A DNA stretch of 64,000 nucleotides from Butyricicoccus sp. OM04-18BH (GCF_003481705.1 NZ_QULN01000004.1:138905-202904); one strand, 5' to 3'. Positions 25,263 through 34,098 are shown, numbered from the stretch's first letter. Numbers and translations are program-made. Notes: generated by a model from the sequence alone, not told the origin.

Positions 25263-25970
25263 ATGGGAATGAGCGAAAACAGGGCGCAGAGGGCGGTTTT
25301 AGAACGGCTTTTCGCCTTGCAGGACACGAAATACCGGGCGTTTCAGAGCAAGCTGATGCCGACCGTCGCGCCCGAAACCGTAATCGGCGTGCGCACGCCG
25401 CTGCTGCGGAACCTCGCAAAGGAGCTTGCGGGCACCGCCGAGGCGGCGGACTTCCTGCGCGTTCTGCCGCACGCATACTACGAGGAGAACAACCTCCATG
25501 CGTTCCTCGTGGAGAAAATCCGCGACTACGACGCAGCGCTCGCGGAAACCGAACGGTTCCTGCCGTACATCGACAACTGGGCGACCTGCGACTGCTTTTC
25601 GCCCAAGGTTTTCGCGAAGCATAAGGACGAGCTGCTGACGCCCGTCCGCCGGTGGCTCTTATCGGAAAAACTCTACACTGTGCGCTACGCAATCGGCATG
25701 CTGATGCGGCATTATCTCGATGCGGATTTCCGGCCGGAATACCTCGCGTGGGTGGCGGATGTGCAGAGCGAGGAGTATTACCTGAACATGATGCGTGCGT
25801 GGTACTTCGCCACGGCGCTCGCCAAGCAGCCGGACGACACGCTGCCGTATCTCACCGAGCGGCGGCTCGACGTCTGGACGCACAACAAGGCCATTCAGAA
25901 GGCCGTGGAGAGCTATCGCATTCCGCCCGAATTGAAGCAGCACCTTCGCGAAATGCGCATCCGCGCGTAA
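25263..25970 (+). CDS. DNA alkylation repair protein (AlkD-like)
   Basis: 235 residues of the PF08713 HEAT-like repeat fold. IGVRTPLLRNLAKEL, YYEENNLHAFLVEKI and FLPYIDNWATCDCFSPKVF are family hallmarks; the Trp-Ala-x-Cys-Asp segment lies at the DNA-binding groove where the catalytic Asp sits in AlkD. The reaction is removal of N3- or N7-alkylated purines, with no base flipping in characterised members. The start at 25263 is uncertain: an ATG at 25269 is also possible, and GGGGGG lies about 11 bases upstream. A bidirectional terminator follows. Confidence 0.85.
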   Translation: MGMSENRAQRAVLERLFALQDTKYRAFQSKLMPTVAPETVIGVRTPLLRNLAKELAGTAEAADFLRVLPHAYYEENNLHAFLVEKIRDYDAALAETERFLPYIDNWATCDCFSPKVFAKHKDELLTPVRRWLLSEKLYTVRYAIGMLMRHYLDADFRPEYLAWVADVQSEEYYLNMMRAWYFATALAKQPDDTLPYLTERRLDVWTHNKAIQKAVESYRIPPELKQHLREMRIRA

Positions 25971-25985
25971 AACTTCCATAAAAAT

Positions 25986-26031
25986 ACCGGAGCGCACGGC
26001 CCAAATCGTCAGGCTGTGCGCTCCGGTTTTT
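25986..26031. terminator. Bidirectional terminator between alkD-like and xre genes
   Basis: ACCGGAGCGCAC (25986-25997) and GTGCGCTCCGGT (26016-26027), with additional inner pairing, flanked by A-rich and T-rich runs. It serves convergent genes. Confidence 0.85.
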
Positions 26032-26371
26032 ACTTATCGTCCTTATGGTTCATCGCGCTGATGACGGCTTTCAGCACGTTTTCCAGATAAGGAAGCTGAC
26101 TCGGTGTTACGCTCTCGATCATCGGGGCAAGCGCCTTGAATGCCCAGGATTTATCCTTTTTTTCCTGCTTTCCGAACAGGATATAGTCGGTGGACAGGCT
26201 GAGCGTCGAGGCAATACGGCACAGCGTCGGGACAGACATACCCTTGACGCCGAGCTCGATATCTGAACAGAATTTCGGCGTAATATCCAGTTTTTCAGCA
26301 AACTGCTCGCGCGTCAGTCCTAAATACTCGCGCTGCTTGCGGATTCGTCCGCCAATCGCTACCCAGTCCAT
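26030..26371 (-). CDS. XRE-family transcriptional regulator
   Basis: 113 residues. The helix-turn-helix is at about 8-63: GGRIRKQREYLGLTREQFAE, LDITPKFCSDIELGVKGMSV and STDYILFG. This Cro/C1 layout with the STDYIL(F/Y)G ending is common in Clostridia. The C-terminal half may mediate dimerisation. Its own start codon is preceded by AGGAACAGA. Target unknown; the next gene to its right is divergent, so it could control the zinc-ribbon genes from the shared 125-base gap. Confidence 0.9.
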   Translation of the reverse strand: MDWVAIGGRIRKQREYLGLTREQFAEKLDITPKFCSDIELGVKGMSVPTLCRIASTLSLSTDYILFGKQEKKDKSWAFKALAPMIESVTPSQLPYLENVLKAVISAMNHKDDK

Positions 26372-26495
26372 TCTGTTCCTCCGTCAAGTCTTTTCATTTA
26401 GTGTACCCCGGATAGTTCCTGCGAAGAATAAACTATTAGGGTGGAAATTAGAGAACTTTGGGTGTATAATAAAGACAATTGAGGGGGGACTGCCG

Positions 26496-28997
26496 ATGGA
26501 GTACAGAGAGCATGCGTTTACGGTGCACGGAAGAGAAATCCGTTTTTCACATGCGCAGGATATCTATAATGCAATCGAACAGCAATTCTGGCCGCGATAT
26601 AACGAGACGGTGAAAGATTTCGACCGGTTTTATTCGTCTAATATTTCTTCGTTTGAAGACATCTTTCGATACCTGCCTGGGGGAGCGGACAGCCGCATAC
26701 GGAACCTTGTGATATCGTCCGTGGGCATTCTGCCGAGTGCTGGCGTTCTGTCCTATACGCCGGTGAGCTTTTACGGGGAGTACGAAAACGAACTGATTTA
26801 CGAACCCTGCATGAAGGAGCTGTACGAGACACGGGAGCAGATTGAACAGGCTCGTGAGCAGCAGGAGCAGTACCGTGCCGCGCAAAAGGCAAGCCGGAGA
26901 CACTGGCAGGGCGGCGGATTTGGTTTTTCGGGTGCGATCAAAGGTGCCGTGATGGCCGGTATGCTGAACGCAGGCAGCGGACTGATTCATGGTGTCGGCG
27001 ACTCATTTGCCGCGGCAGGAGACTGGGCCCAGATCGCAGGCGCGAAACGTCAGGTCTTTCAGCATGTGCAGAAGAGCGGAATGCTGAAGGAGGCGTTTTA
27101 TCTCCGCTGCCAGCGCATCTTTTATGAGGTTTTAGAAACCGTCGGGTATGAACTGCATGTTGAAATGCCGGATTATGACGAGGAGAAAGCAAACGCGACG
27201 TTCCAAAATGCGGCGGCGCAGCACCGAAAGGGACAGCTTTCGGACGAACAGTATTTCGACTATCTGATAAAATGCGTGCAACTTTATCCGTACAAGCCCA
27301 GCATATATGGAGAGCTGTATCGACTGCATCCGGAGGACGATAAGGAACTACAGTCGCTGTCCGAATATCTGCATTTGCGGGAAGAATATCTGAAGCAAAG
27401 GGCGGCGGTCATTGAAGCACAGCTTTCCTATATTGCAGACATGCCGAGCGATACGATCATCGCAGTACAGAAGAAAATACAGGCGCTTGACGAGCTGGCG
27501 GAACGCTATCACGCAGCGGATGATAACGACTGGCTGAGCGAGAAAAACAAGGCGCAGACAAAGCTGCAAGAGCTGCTCCGGCTGAAGGATGAACAGGAGC
27601 GCACCGCACTGGGCGTTCTTCTGCCGACGAAAGAGGAAGCGGACCTTGTTCGCATGGAATGGAGGCAGGTATCTGCTGTTCTGGATGACTATCCGTACCT
27701 GTCAGACATTGGTGCGGCACGAAAGTGCGCCGAAGCGCTGAAGGAAATTTCGGTCACGCATCCTCTGGTGCGCGAACAGGTCGAGCGGGTAGAGGATCAG
27801 GTGGTCATTTTACAGGCGAAGCAGGGTTCGTTCCAGGAGGAGATGACGCGGCAGTACCGGAAGATTTTCGGCAGTGCAGAACTTGGGGAATCCCTCGTCA
27901 ATATCGACAGCGAGTACGATGAGGACTCGAATGCCGAGCTTGACCCGGAGAGCGAAAAATTTATCAATATGATCTGCGATATGACGGTCGAAAGAATGCT
28001 GCTGTACAGCATGACAAGGCAGGTGCTGTGTCTGACTGACACCATGCTGCACATCGCCACATTCGAGAACGAGCAGGCGCATTTTGTCCATTTTCCGCTG
28101 TACGGAGACAGAATTGAGATCGAATTTCCGTCCAGCACCATGATGGAGCTGCATACGCGCACGCAGAGAGCACAGTTTTCACTGGAAGACCTCGAAAACG
28201 TGCCGCAATTCAAGGAAATGCTGCAAGCATTTCTCCGGGAAGCATCGATTTGCAGACTGCCGCCGTTTTCGGGTGCACTCAGCTGCAAACGTCTGCTCAG
28301 CCGGTTCGCGGCAGAACTGCCGCAGATCGATACCGAATGCCGAGACCGGATTGCGGAGCGGATGCAGCTGCTGAAGGATGCCGTGCTGTGCAGCAACCCA
28401 TTCCCGGGGCAGGTACAGCAGGTGCTCCCTAATCCGATGTCTCGGTGGCAGACCGGAGAAGATGCCTGGCAGAGGATGCGCAGCATTGCGGAACAGCAGG
28501 AGCCGCCTGAAATCCCGACGGTGCTTTATCGGGACGCGCCAGAGGGCGCACAGAAACTCACGGCTTTCTTTACCGACCGGGCGGTGTACCGGCTGGACGG
28601 CGATGCGTGTGAACGGCTTGCGCTGAATGAGATTACGGAAATGACAGTGCATGCCACGTTAGCTGAACCGTATCTTCAGCTGAGCAGTACGGTCGTTCTT
28701 CCGGCGGAAGAGATCGGTCCGCATCATCTCGGCGAGTTCGCACAGCTGGTCGGCAATATCGTGCATGTGCTGCTTGGCGGCGTGATTGAGGAAGCGCTCT
28801 GCGAGCCCCCGCAGGAAGAGCCTGCGCTGCCTGCATCGTCGGTTCGGTTTTGCCCGTCCTGCGGCGAGGCAGTAGAAGAGGGTGCACGATTCTGCGGCAG
28901 CTGCGGTGAGCCGCTCTTCCGGTACTGCGCTTCGTGTGGTGCGGAAAACGATATAAGCGCCATGTTCTGTATGGAATGCGGCGAGAAAATGATGTAA
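26496..28997 (+). CDS. Large protein with C-terminal double zinc ribbon, function unknown
   Basis: 833 residues from the ATG at 26496 (GAGGGGGG upstream, -10-like TATAAT at 26465). Residues 95-150 are helical and charged with a Gly-rich stretch (GGGFGFSGAIKGAVMAGMLN), which may associate with membranes. The middle contains long alpha-helical segments. The end, from about 784, is a pair of zinc ribbons: CPSC...CGSC and CASC...CMEC. No enzyme motif was found. A second zinc-ribbon protein is encoded 16 bases downstream, so the two likely work together. Confidence 0.75.
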   Translation: MEYREHAFTVHGREIRFSHAQDIYNAIEQQFWPRYNETVKDFDRFYSSNISSFEDIFRYLPGGADSRIRNLVISSVGILPSAGVLSYTPVSFYGEYENELIYEPCMKELYETREQIEQAREQQEQYRAAQKASRRHWQGGGFGFSGAIKGAVMAGMLNAGSGLIHGVGDSFAAAGDWAQIAGAKRQVFQHVQKSGMLKEAFYLRCQRIFYEVLETVGYELHVEMPDYDEEKANATFQNAAAQHRKGQLSDEQYFDYLIKCVQLYPYKPSIYGELYRLHPEDDKELQSLSEYLHLREEYLKQRAAVIEAQLSYIADMPSDTIIAVQKKIQALDELAERYHAADDNDWLSEKNKAQTKLQELLRLKDEQERTALGVLLPTKEEADLVRMEWRQVSAVLDDYPYLSDIGAARKCAEALKEISVTHPLVREQVERVEDQVVILQAKQGSFQEEMTRQYRKIFGSAELGESLVNIDSEYDEDSNAELDPESEKFINMICDMTVERMLLYSMTRQVLCLTDTMLHIATFENEQAHFVHFPLYGDRIEIEFPSSTMMELHTRTQRAQFSLEDLENVPQFKEMLQAFLREASICRLPPFSGALSCKRLLSRFAAELPQIDTECRDRIAERMQLLKDAVLCSNPFPGQVQQVLPNPMSRWQTGEDAWQRMRSIAEQQEPPEIPTVLYRDAPEGAQKLTAFFTDRAVYRLDGDACERLALNEITEMTVHATLAEPYLQLSSTVVLPAEEIGPHHLGEFAQLVGNIVHVLLGGVIEEALCEPPQEEPALPASSVRFCPSCGEAVEEGARFCGSCGEPLFRYCASCGAENDISAMFCMECGEKMM

Positions 28998-29013
28998 ACA
29001 GAGGAGAATTACA

Positions 29014-29670
29014 ATGGCAATCAAAGATGCAACCTGTCCGGCCTGCGGAAAGTCGATCAAGCTGAATGATGAGAAACCGTTCGGCTTTTGCAGCTTCTGC
29101 GGACATAAGATCGATATGGCAGAGTATTTCAACGCTAAAGTGCCTAAAGCGTCTGCTGTTCAGGCAGAAACGGATAAGCCGGAGCCTGCGGCGGCACCAA
29201 TCTCGGCTCCGACTCCAACTCCGGCAGCAGCGCCCTCCATCAAGATTACGCAGGATGCGCAGAGCAGCGCAATCAGCCAGATCGAAGCGATGTATACGCT
29301 CTGCTCGACCGAACAGGAATACATGGGCCTGCGTCAGCGCGTACTTGATGGAGCTTACTCCGACCAGGACAAGGTGGTCATGGTATCCGAGCTGGACCGG
29401 CTGATGAGCAAGCGGCTGCACAACGAACTGGCACTGGAGGCAGACCTGCCTGCGGCAAAAGAAGAGGTCTCCAAACTCGCGATGGGAACGGTATTGATCG
29501 CCGTTATCGGCCTTGTCGTGACGATGTTTTTCCCGATTGCGCTGCTGATTACCGCCGTTCTGGTGCTGTGTTGCATCGCGGGCGGCGCGAAGGACCGCAA
29601 GAGAAAGAAACAGTGCGTTCGGGCGCATAAGCGTCTGGAGCAGTACCGCAAGCTCGGATATAAGCTTTGA
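29014..29670 (+). CDS. Zinc-ribbon membrane protein
   Basis: 218 residues. An N-terminal zinc ribbon (CPAC...CSFC, residues 8-29), a Pro/Ala-rich linker at 48-80, a helical domain at 83-145, then two membrane helices near 155-190 (TVLIAVIGLVVTMFFPIALL) and a basic tail. GAGGAG precedes the ATG. Probably anchored to the membrane with the zinc ribbon in the cytoplasm. Likely co-transcribed with the 833-residue protein. Confidence 0.75.
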   Translation: MAIKDATCPACGKSIKLNDEKPFGFCSFCGHKIDMAEYFNAKVPKASAVQAETDKPEPAAAPISAPTPTPAAAPSIKITQDAQSSAISQIEAMYTLCSTEQEYMGLRQRVLDGAYSDQDKVVMVSELDRLMSKRLHNELALEADLPAAKEEVSKLAMGTVLIAVIGLVVTMFFPIALLITAVLVLCCIAGGAKDRKRKKQCVRAHKRLEQYRKLGYKL

Positions 29671-29710
29671 TTGAGACGCTATCAATGCAAAAAGTTCCGG
29701 TCGTGTCGTA

Positions 29711-29738
29711 TTGACAAAGCCGGAGCGCACGTTATAAT
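29711..29738 (+). promoter_or_regulatory. Strong promoter without a coding gene behind it
   Basis: TTGACA (29711-29716), 16 bases, TATAAT (29733-29738): near-consensus. The RNA would start near 29745 and meets a hairpin with T-run about 95 nt later. Confidence 0.75.
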
Positions 29739-29744
29739 CAAACA

Positions 29745-29842
29745 GAGAGGGACGCTGTTACCGCAGTCAGCCCCTAATTGATCAAAACTTAAAGTAGTCA
29801 TTGACCGTTTCGGAGTCCACCCGAGCGGTCAATGCGCTTTTA
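29745..29842 (+). ncRNA. Candidate small RNA of about 97 nt
   Basis: It is bounded by the near-consensus promoter at 29711-29738 and a hairpin CATTGACCG (29799-29807) / CGGTCAATG (29826-29834) with an inner TCGG/CCGA stem, followed by CGCTTTT. No credible coding frame with a ribosome binding site lies in between. The stretch 29843-30449 beyond it holds no gene I can support, only a repeated GAAAAATCAGCA and AT-rich sequence. Confidence 0.5.
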
Positions 29843-30449
29843 TGCAGAAAAATGCACAGCAAAAATGCCTCACAGTGCGCCTGCCGAGACGCTTCATGAC
29901 ATCCTGCGGCTTCACGATACGCAAGCCGTGCTCGCACTCTGCGTAGTCGTTCGAGCACAGTTCTGTAGAGAACCTTGCGAAAAAATAATGAATATTTATA
30001 TAGCTGATTGTACGATAATGCCTTATCTGCTGGGGATATGTCGGTTTACTCCGGCTTTGTTGATTTTCATGAAATTTTCGAAACACTCTGGTGAAAATTC
30101 TGATGTGAAAAATCAGCAGATTTTCAAGGAATGGAGGGAACGGACGCGCGGAAATCTGTCACAGGGGCGAAAAATCAGCAAGCACTTTTTCGAAATAGGG
30201 AAAATGTGGCAAAACGGCACTTGCCGTGTCCGGACGATTTCCTTAACGGTATCTTAACACGGAGATGCAAAATTCGGGAAATTATTTGTATAAAATGCTG
30301 TCTGGAATACGGAATTTCGACGCGATAGGAAAATAATGGATATTACACGAAAAAATCATACTTTATTCCTTTGAAATCTTATGATATAACTTTTGTATAG
30401 GCAGGAGGTAAGCTGGAAACACAGAATCAAAAGGAAGGTCGTGTATAAG

Positions 30450-30908
30450 ATGAAGAATAGAATTGAGCGGGGAACTGGGCTGTATGCGGAAAATCTGCGC
30501 ACGATTGCTGCGAGAGAAATTGAATTTCGCTTAACACCATATATCTTTAATCTCGGCATCCCGCCGCACGTTTCGGGGTACAATTATCTGCGTGATGCGG
30601 TGATTGAGCTGCTGCTCGAGCCTGCGGCACAGGTCGGAGTGACAAAATGTGTATATCCGAGCGTTGCCGCCATGTACGGCACAACGGTGCACGCGGTGGA
30701 GCGTTCGGTGCGGCACGCGATCACGTCGGCATGGAATGGCGGCGGCCTGCGCCGGGTGAAGGGCGATCCGCAAAATACGATTCTGAGATTTCACAGCAGA
30801 CCGACAAACAAAAAATGTATCATGGCGCTCGCACAGATGATGCAGGAACAATATGGGAACCAGATTCCCGACTGGTATGGCGATGCTGTATGCAGTGAAA
30901 CCGAATGA
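30450..30908 (+). CDS. Stand-alone Spo0A C-terminal DNA-binding domain protein
   Basis: 152 residues. Residues 33-135 match the Spo0A effector domain: LGIPPHVSGYNYLRDAVIEL, VYPSVAAMYGTTVHAVERSV and RHAITSAWNGG correspond to its helices, including the recognition helix. The receiver domain of true Spo0A is absent, so phosphorylation cannot control it directly. AAGGAAGG lies 12 bases before the ATG. A Spo0A-box-like GTCGAAA lies upstream on the minus strand (30315-30321). It might compete with or fine-tune Spo0A at target sites. Confidence 0.8.
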   Translation: MKNRIERGTGLYAENLRTIAAREIEFRLTPYIFNLGIPPHVSGYNYLRDAVIELLLEPAAQVGVTKCVYPSVAAMYGTTVHAVERSVRHAITSAWNGGGLRRVKGDPQNTILRFHSRPTNKKCIMALAQMMQEQYGNQIPDWYGDAVCSETE

Positions 30909-30953
30909 CAGGGACACACCATCGCCCGTAAAACGGATGATCTGACAGAACCG

Positions 30954-31002
30954 AAAATCCCTCCGGAACCACTCGAACAGGGTGGAGCCGGAGGGATTTT
31001 TT
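30954..31002 (+). terminator. Terminator of the Spo0A-C-like gene
   Basis: AAAATCCCTCCGG (30954-30966) pairs with CCGGAGGGATTTT (30988-31000), then TT. The flanking A/T arms make it usable in both directions. Confidence 0.8.
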
Positions 31003-31036
31003 GCTGTTATTCAGCTGCAATTTTTAGCGGGAGAGA

Positions 31037-31846
31037 TTAAGCTGGCCTGCTCTCAGTCAGAGTCTTGACTTCGTCAACACTGATTTCCAGCGCATCGGCA
31101 ATATCTTCATAGGTATATTTGCCGGAGTTCAACATACGCCGCGCAATCCTGACCATTCTGGCTTTATCGGCTTCGCGCGCCGCTTCATTTCTCATATCTT
31201 CCATAGCCTTGCACATAGTCGCAACTCCTTCCGTATCTTCTTTGAAATAGCGAACTCTGTCCGCCAGAATTTGATAGTGCATCTCCTCGGCGCTGGTGCA
31301 GGAAAAGTCGTGCATGAGCTGCCCCAGAGCCGTATCGCCTTTGATCTGGGCGTTTACATACAGGATATGCGACTCGTCCCCGAACAATGCGCCGGTTTCT
31401 CTGACCGTCCGGTCAATGTGATAGATCGGACAGCTGCCGTCCAGTACATCATGCTCCGTGATGAAAATGACATAGGTTTCGTTCAGCTTTTCATATTCAT
31501 CGCCGGGTTCGGTCACATTGGCATCGATCAGGCTGCTGTTATACCGGGCACGCTTGACGCCGGCGCCTTTATCGCTGCGCTGCACCTCGATATTGTAAAC
31601 GCGGTCTGTTTCATCGACGGCCAGAATATCAAGCCGCACGGAGCGTCCCTGCAGATTCTTAATATCGTGCTGACCATGTACGCGCTGTACGCGCAGATCG
31701 GTACGCTGCAAAATGATCTGGAGCAGGAACTCGGCACAAGCCTTGTCCTCAAACACCTTGTTCATAAAATCATCATCCAGCAGACGAAAACCGCGCAGCC
31801 GCTGCAAATCCTCGGCGTGCTTGCGCTCGAAATCCAGGTCGGACAT
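31037..31846 (-). CDS. Rpn/PDDEXK_2-family nuclease-like protein
   Basis: 269 residues. The N-terminal 140 residues match the PD-(D/E)XK transposase-like family (PF12784): FMNKVFEDKACAEFLLQIIL, then RLDILAVDETDRVYNIEVQ, carrying the D...ExQ catalytic set. Characterised Rpn proteins are DNA endonucleases that promote RecA-independent recombination. The C-terminal part is helical. The family is strongly multi-copy in gut Clostridia. It lies beside the broken sigG fragment, transcribed in the same direction, and may have its own promoter near 31860-31880. Confidence 0.85.
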   Translation of the reverse strand: MSDLDFERKHAEDLQRLRGFRLLDDDFMNKVFEDKACAEFLLQIILQRTDLRVQRVHGQHDIKNLQGRSVRLDILAVDETDRVYNIEVQRSDKGAGVKRARYNSSLIDANVTEPGDEYEKLNETYVIFITEHDVLDGSCPIYHIDRTVRETGALFGDESHILYVNAQIKGDTALGQLMHDFSCTSAEEMHYQILADRVRYFKEDTEGVATMCKAMEDMRNEAAREADKARMVRIARRMLNSGKYTYEDIADALEISVDEVKTLTESRPA

Positions 31847-31891
31847 AACGTCACATCCTTATCTATAATATACCATGGAAATCCGGGCGGT

Positions 31892-32386
31892 TCAAGCCGT
31901 GACGGCGGCTGTTTTCCCCGCTTTCTGCCCTTTTTCTTGTTTCCTTTTGTTTGGCGAAAGGTGTATCTCACGAGCGACCTCCATCTGGGTGCGGCCCTCG
32001 AAAAAGCGCAGGCGGATGATGCGCTTTTCGCGGTCATCCAGACCGTCGATGGCCTCGCGCAGGGCGATGGCGGCGAGCCAGTGGTCGTCCGTATTGCGCG
32101 TGTCGCCGACCTGATCCATGACGCAGACCGTGTCGGCGCCGTCATGAAAAACCGGCTCGAACAGCGAGACCGGGTCGAGGATGGCGTCGAGCGCGAAAAC
32201 GACCTCCTCCTTGGGCACGTTCATCGCCCGGGCAAGCTCGACAATATCCGGCTCGCGCTGGTGCTCGCGCACGAAGGCCTCCTTGGCCTGAAGAGCACGG
32301 TATGCCGTGTCGCGCAGACTTCGCGAGACGCGCAGCGTGCTGTTGTCGCGCAGGTAGCGGCGGATTTCCCCAATGATCATCGGCAT
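31892..32386 (-). pseudogene. sigG: Internal fragment of the forespore sigma factor gene sigG
   Basis: The first 141 codons read as SigG regions 3 and part of 4: PMIIGEIRRYLRD, VSRSLRDTAYRALQ, VVFALDAILDPVSLFEP, RFFEGRTQMEVAREI. This corresponds to about residues 97-237 of the 260-residue Bacillus subtilis protein. Regions 1-2 (core and -10 binding) are missing at the front, where an in-frame TGA and then the recombinase gene lie. At the back the ISQAQVSRLEK recognition helix is replaced by unrelated Lys-rich codons. Both ends are thus broken, so this is not a working sigma factor. No other sigG half was seen in the window. Confidence 0.8.
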
Positions 32387-32409
32387 GAACGTTCAAAGGG
32401 GAAAAACAG

Positions 32410-33789
32410 CTATCCGGCGCGGACCTCCGAGCGTTCCGCGCCCTCGATGGCGTAAAATATTTCGATGCGGTCATTTCGGAGCACGATCCTGTCCACGCAG
32501 GCGCGGACAAGCGACTGCTTCTCTCTCGCGTCCAGACTGTCCCACTGCGCGCCGACCGTGCGCAGTGCGCCGAGCGCGTCCTCTTTCTCTGCGTCCTGTC
32601 CGGCACGCTGCTGCGCCGCGAGAAGCGCCTCTGAGGCGCGGTCTCTGTCGTGCTTCGCGCGCGCGATCGTATCGCGGAGCGTGTTGTCCTCGTCCTCGGC
32701 ATACAGCTCGTACAGCCGCCGCAGCTTTCGCTCTGCACGGGCGAGCGCCTTCCGGCAGTTCTGCTCGTCCTCGGCCGGGGCGGACGGCGGACCTGGCTGC
32801 GCGGCAAGCCGGGCAAGGTCTGCGGTCACGATGCGCTCGACCTCCTGCGCCATGATGCCGCGGTTCGGGCAGTTTTCGTCGTGGACGAGGTGCGGCTTGG
32901 ACTTGTCGCGCGAGTAGCAGACCAGCCGGTCTCCGGCGCGGCCCCATTTCTGATAGCGCATTTTCGCGCCGCAGTGGCCGCACGCGAGCAGCCCGGTCAG
33001 CAGCTTCCCGCCGTCGGCGGCGCGCGGTCGGTTGGGGCGGTGCAGACGGCGCTGCGCGCGCAGCCATGTCTCGCGGTCGATGAGCGGCTCGTGGCGTCCG
33101 GGATAGCGCTCGCCCTTGTACAGGATAATGCCGGTGTTGCTCTCACGGTCGAGGATCTGCCGCACGAGATGCTCGTAGCGCAGACCGAGCGCCCGGGCGA
33201 TGCTCCCGGCGGACTCGCCGGCGAGATACCGCGCGTAGATCTCGCGCACGGTGTCCGCGTCGCGGTTGGGCACGAGGATGCCCTTTGCGGCGTCGTAATC
33301 GTAGCCGAAGGGGATCTTGCCGCCGCCCGGCCAGTAACCCTGCCGGACGCGCTCGACCATGCCCATGCGCGTGCGCAGGAAGATGTTCTCGCGCTCGAGC
33401 TGTGCAAAGGCGGACAGAATGCCGATCATGGCGCGGCCGTAGGGCGTGCCGGTGTCGATGTTTTCGTTGATCGAGACGAAATCCACGCCGTGCGGCGCGA
33501 AAACGTCCTCGATCAAGTAAAGCGTGTCCTTCTGGCTGCGGCTCAGGCGGTCGAGCTTGTAGACGACCACGCGCTCGACCTCGCCGCGGCGGATGCAGTC
33601 GATGAGCTGCGTCACGGCCGGACGCGACAGGTTCGAGCCGGAAAAGCCGCCGTCCACATACTGTGTGAAGCGGCCGATGCCCTTCATGCGGCAGTAGGCT
33701 TCGAGCTTTTCGGCCTGTGCGGCGAGCGAATAGCCCTCGTCGGCCTGCGCTTCGGTCGAAACGCGCAGGTATAAAGCGGTGTGTTTCAT
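32410..33789 (-). CDS. Large serine recombinase
   Basis: 459 residues from the start at 33789. Resolvase domain 1-145 with YLRVSTEAQADEGYSLAAQ (Ser11) and KLDRLSRSQKD; recombinase domain about 160-265 (GKIPFGYDYD); zinc ribbon about 290-335 (LACGHCGAKMRYQKWG); coiled-coil C-terminal part. This is the integrase type used by phages and elements such as skin. Its end lies 24 bases from the sigG fragment. The start overlaps the stop of a 53-residue frame by ATGA. The longer frame to 33975 lacks a start signal. Confidence 0.93.
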   Translation of the reverse strand: MKHTALYLRVSTEAQADEGYSLAAQAEKLEAYCRMKGIGRFTQYVDGGFSGSNLSRPAVTQLIDCIRRGEVERVVVYKLDRLSRSQKDTLYLIEDVFAPHGVDFVSINENIDTGTPYGRAMIGILSAFAQLERENIFLRTRMGMVERVRQGYWPGGGKIPFGYDYDAAKGILVPNRDADTVREIYARYLAGESAGSIARALGLRYEHLVRQILDRESNTGIILYKGERYPGRHEPLIDRETWLRAQRRLHRPNRPRAADGGKLLTGLLACGHCGAKMRYQKWGRAGDRLVCYSRDKSKPHLVHDENCPNRGIMAQEVERIVTADLARLAAQPGPPSAPAEDEQNCRKALARAERKLRRLYELYAEDEDNTLRDTIARAKHDRDRASEALLAAQQRAGQDAEKEDALGALRTVGAQWDSLDAREKQSLVRACVDRIVLRNDRIEIFYAIEGAERSEVRAG

Positions 33790-33947
33790 GGTTTTCCCTT
33801 TCCGGGACTGCGTTCCTCCGCCTTCAGTATAGCAGAGCGCGCGGGGCGCGGCAATGGAACATGCTGGCGCGGCAGGGGGAAGGACAGGACGAGCGGCGGC
33901 ATCGCGCCGGAGAGCGGGACGCCGTTCAGATAGCGGATGATCTGCAT
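33786..33947 (-). CDS. 53-residue protein coupled to the large recombinase
   Basis: AAAGGAG lies ahead of the ATG at 33947. The peptide begins MQIIRYLNGVPLSG and is Pro/Arg-rich. Its TGA shares bases with the recombinase ATG, so translation should be coupled. Function unknown; it could be a directionality factor or a leader peptide. Confidence 0.5.
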   Translation of the reverse strand: MQIIRYLNGVPLSGAMPPLVLSFPLPRQHVPLPRPARSAILKAEERSPGKGKP

Positions 33948-34069
33948 GGAAGAGCTCCTTTCCGCAGGGGAACATTGCCCTGCATCGGAAGTTTCCCCCG
34001 AAACGGCCCGCTGCAACCCTGTGAGAGCCGGTTTTTCAGCCTTTCCGACAGCCAAGGCTAAATTTTGTC

Positions 34070-34098
34070 TTGTGAGCACGCCTGCACAGGTGTATAAT
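34070..34098 (+). promoter_or_regulatory. Promoter of pta
   Basis: TTGTGA (34070-34075), 17 bases, TATAAT (34093-34098). The transcript would start near 34105 and has a 60-nt leader with GAAGGAG before the ATG. Confidence 0.7.

Noticed and set aside
29832..30257. A 141-codon open frame after the candidate small RNA
   Set aside because: It lacks a ribosome binding site, starts inside the terminator hairpin and shows no conserved motif.
31271..32455. A 394-codon plus-strand frame across the Rpn gene and sigG fragment
   Set aside because: It is antisense to two recognisable coding regions.
31892..33789. A programmed, skin-like excision restoring sigG
   Set aside because: The fragment is broken at both ends, no N-terminal sigG half is present in the window, and an element reaching past 64 kb would contain essential genes such as carAB. 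A relic is more likely.
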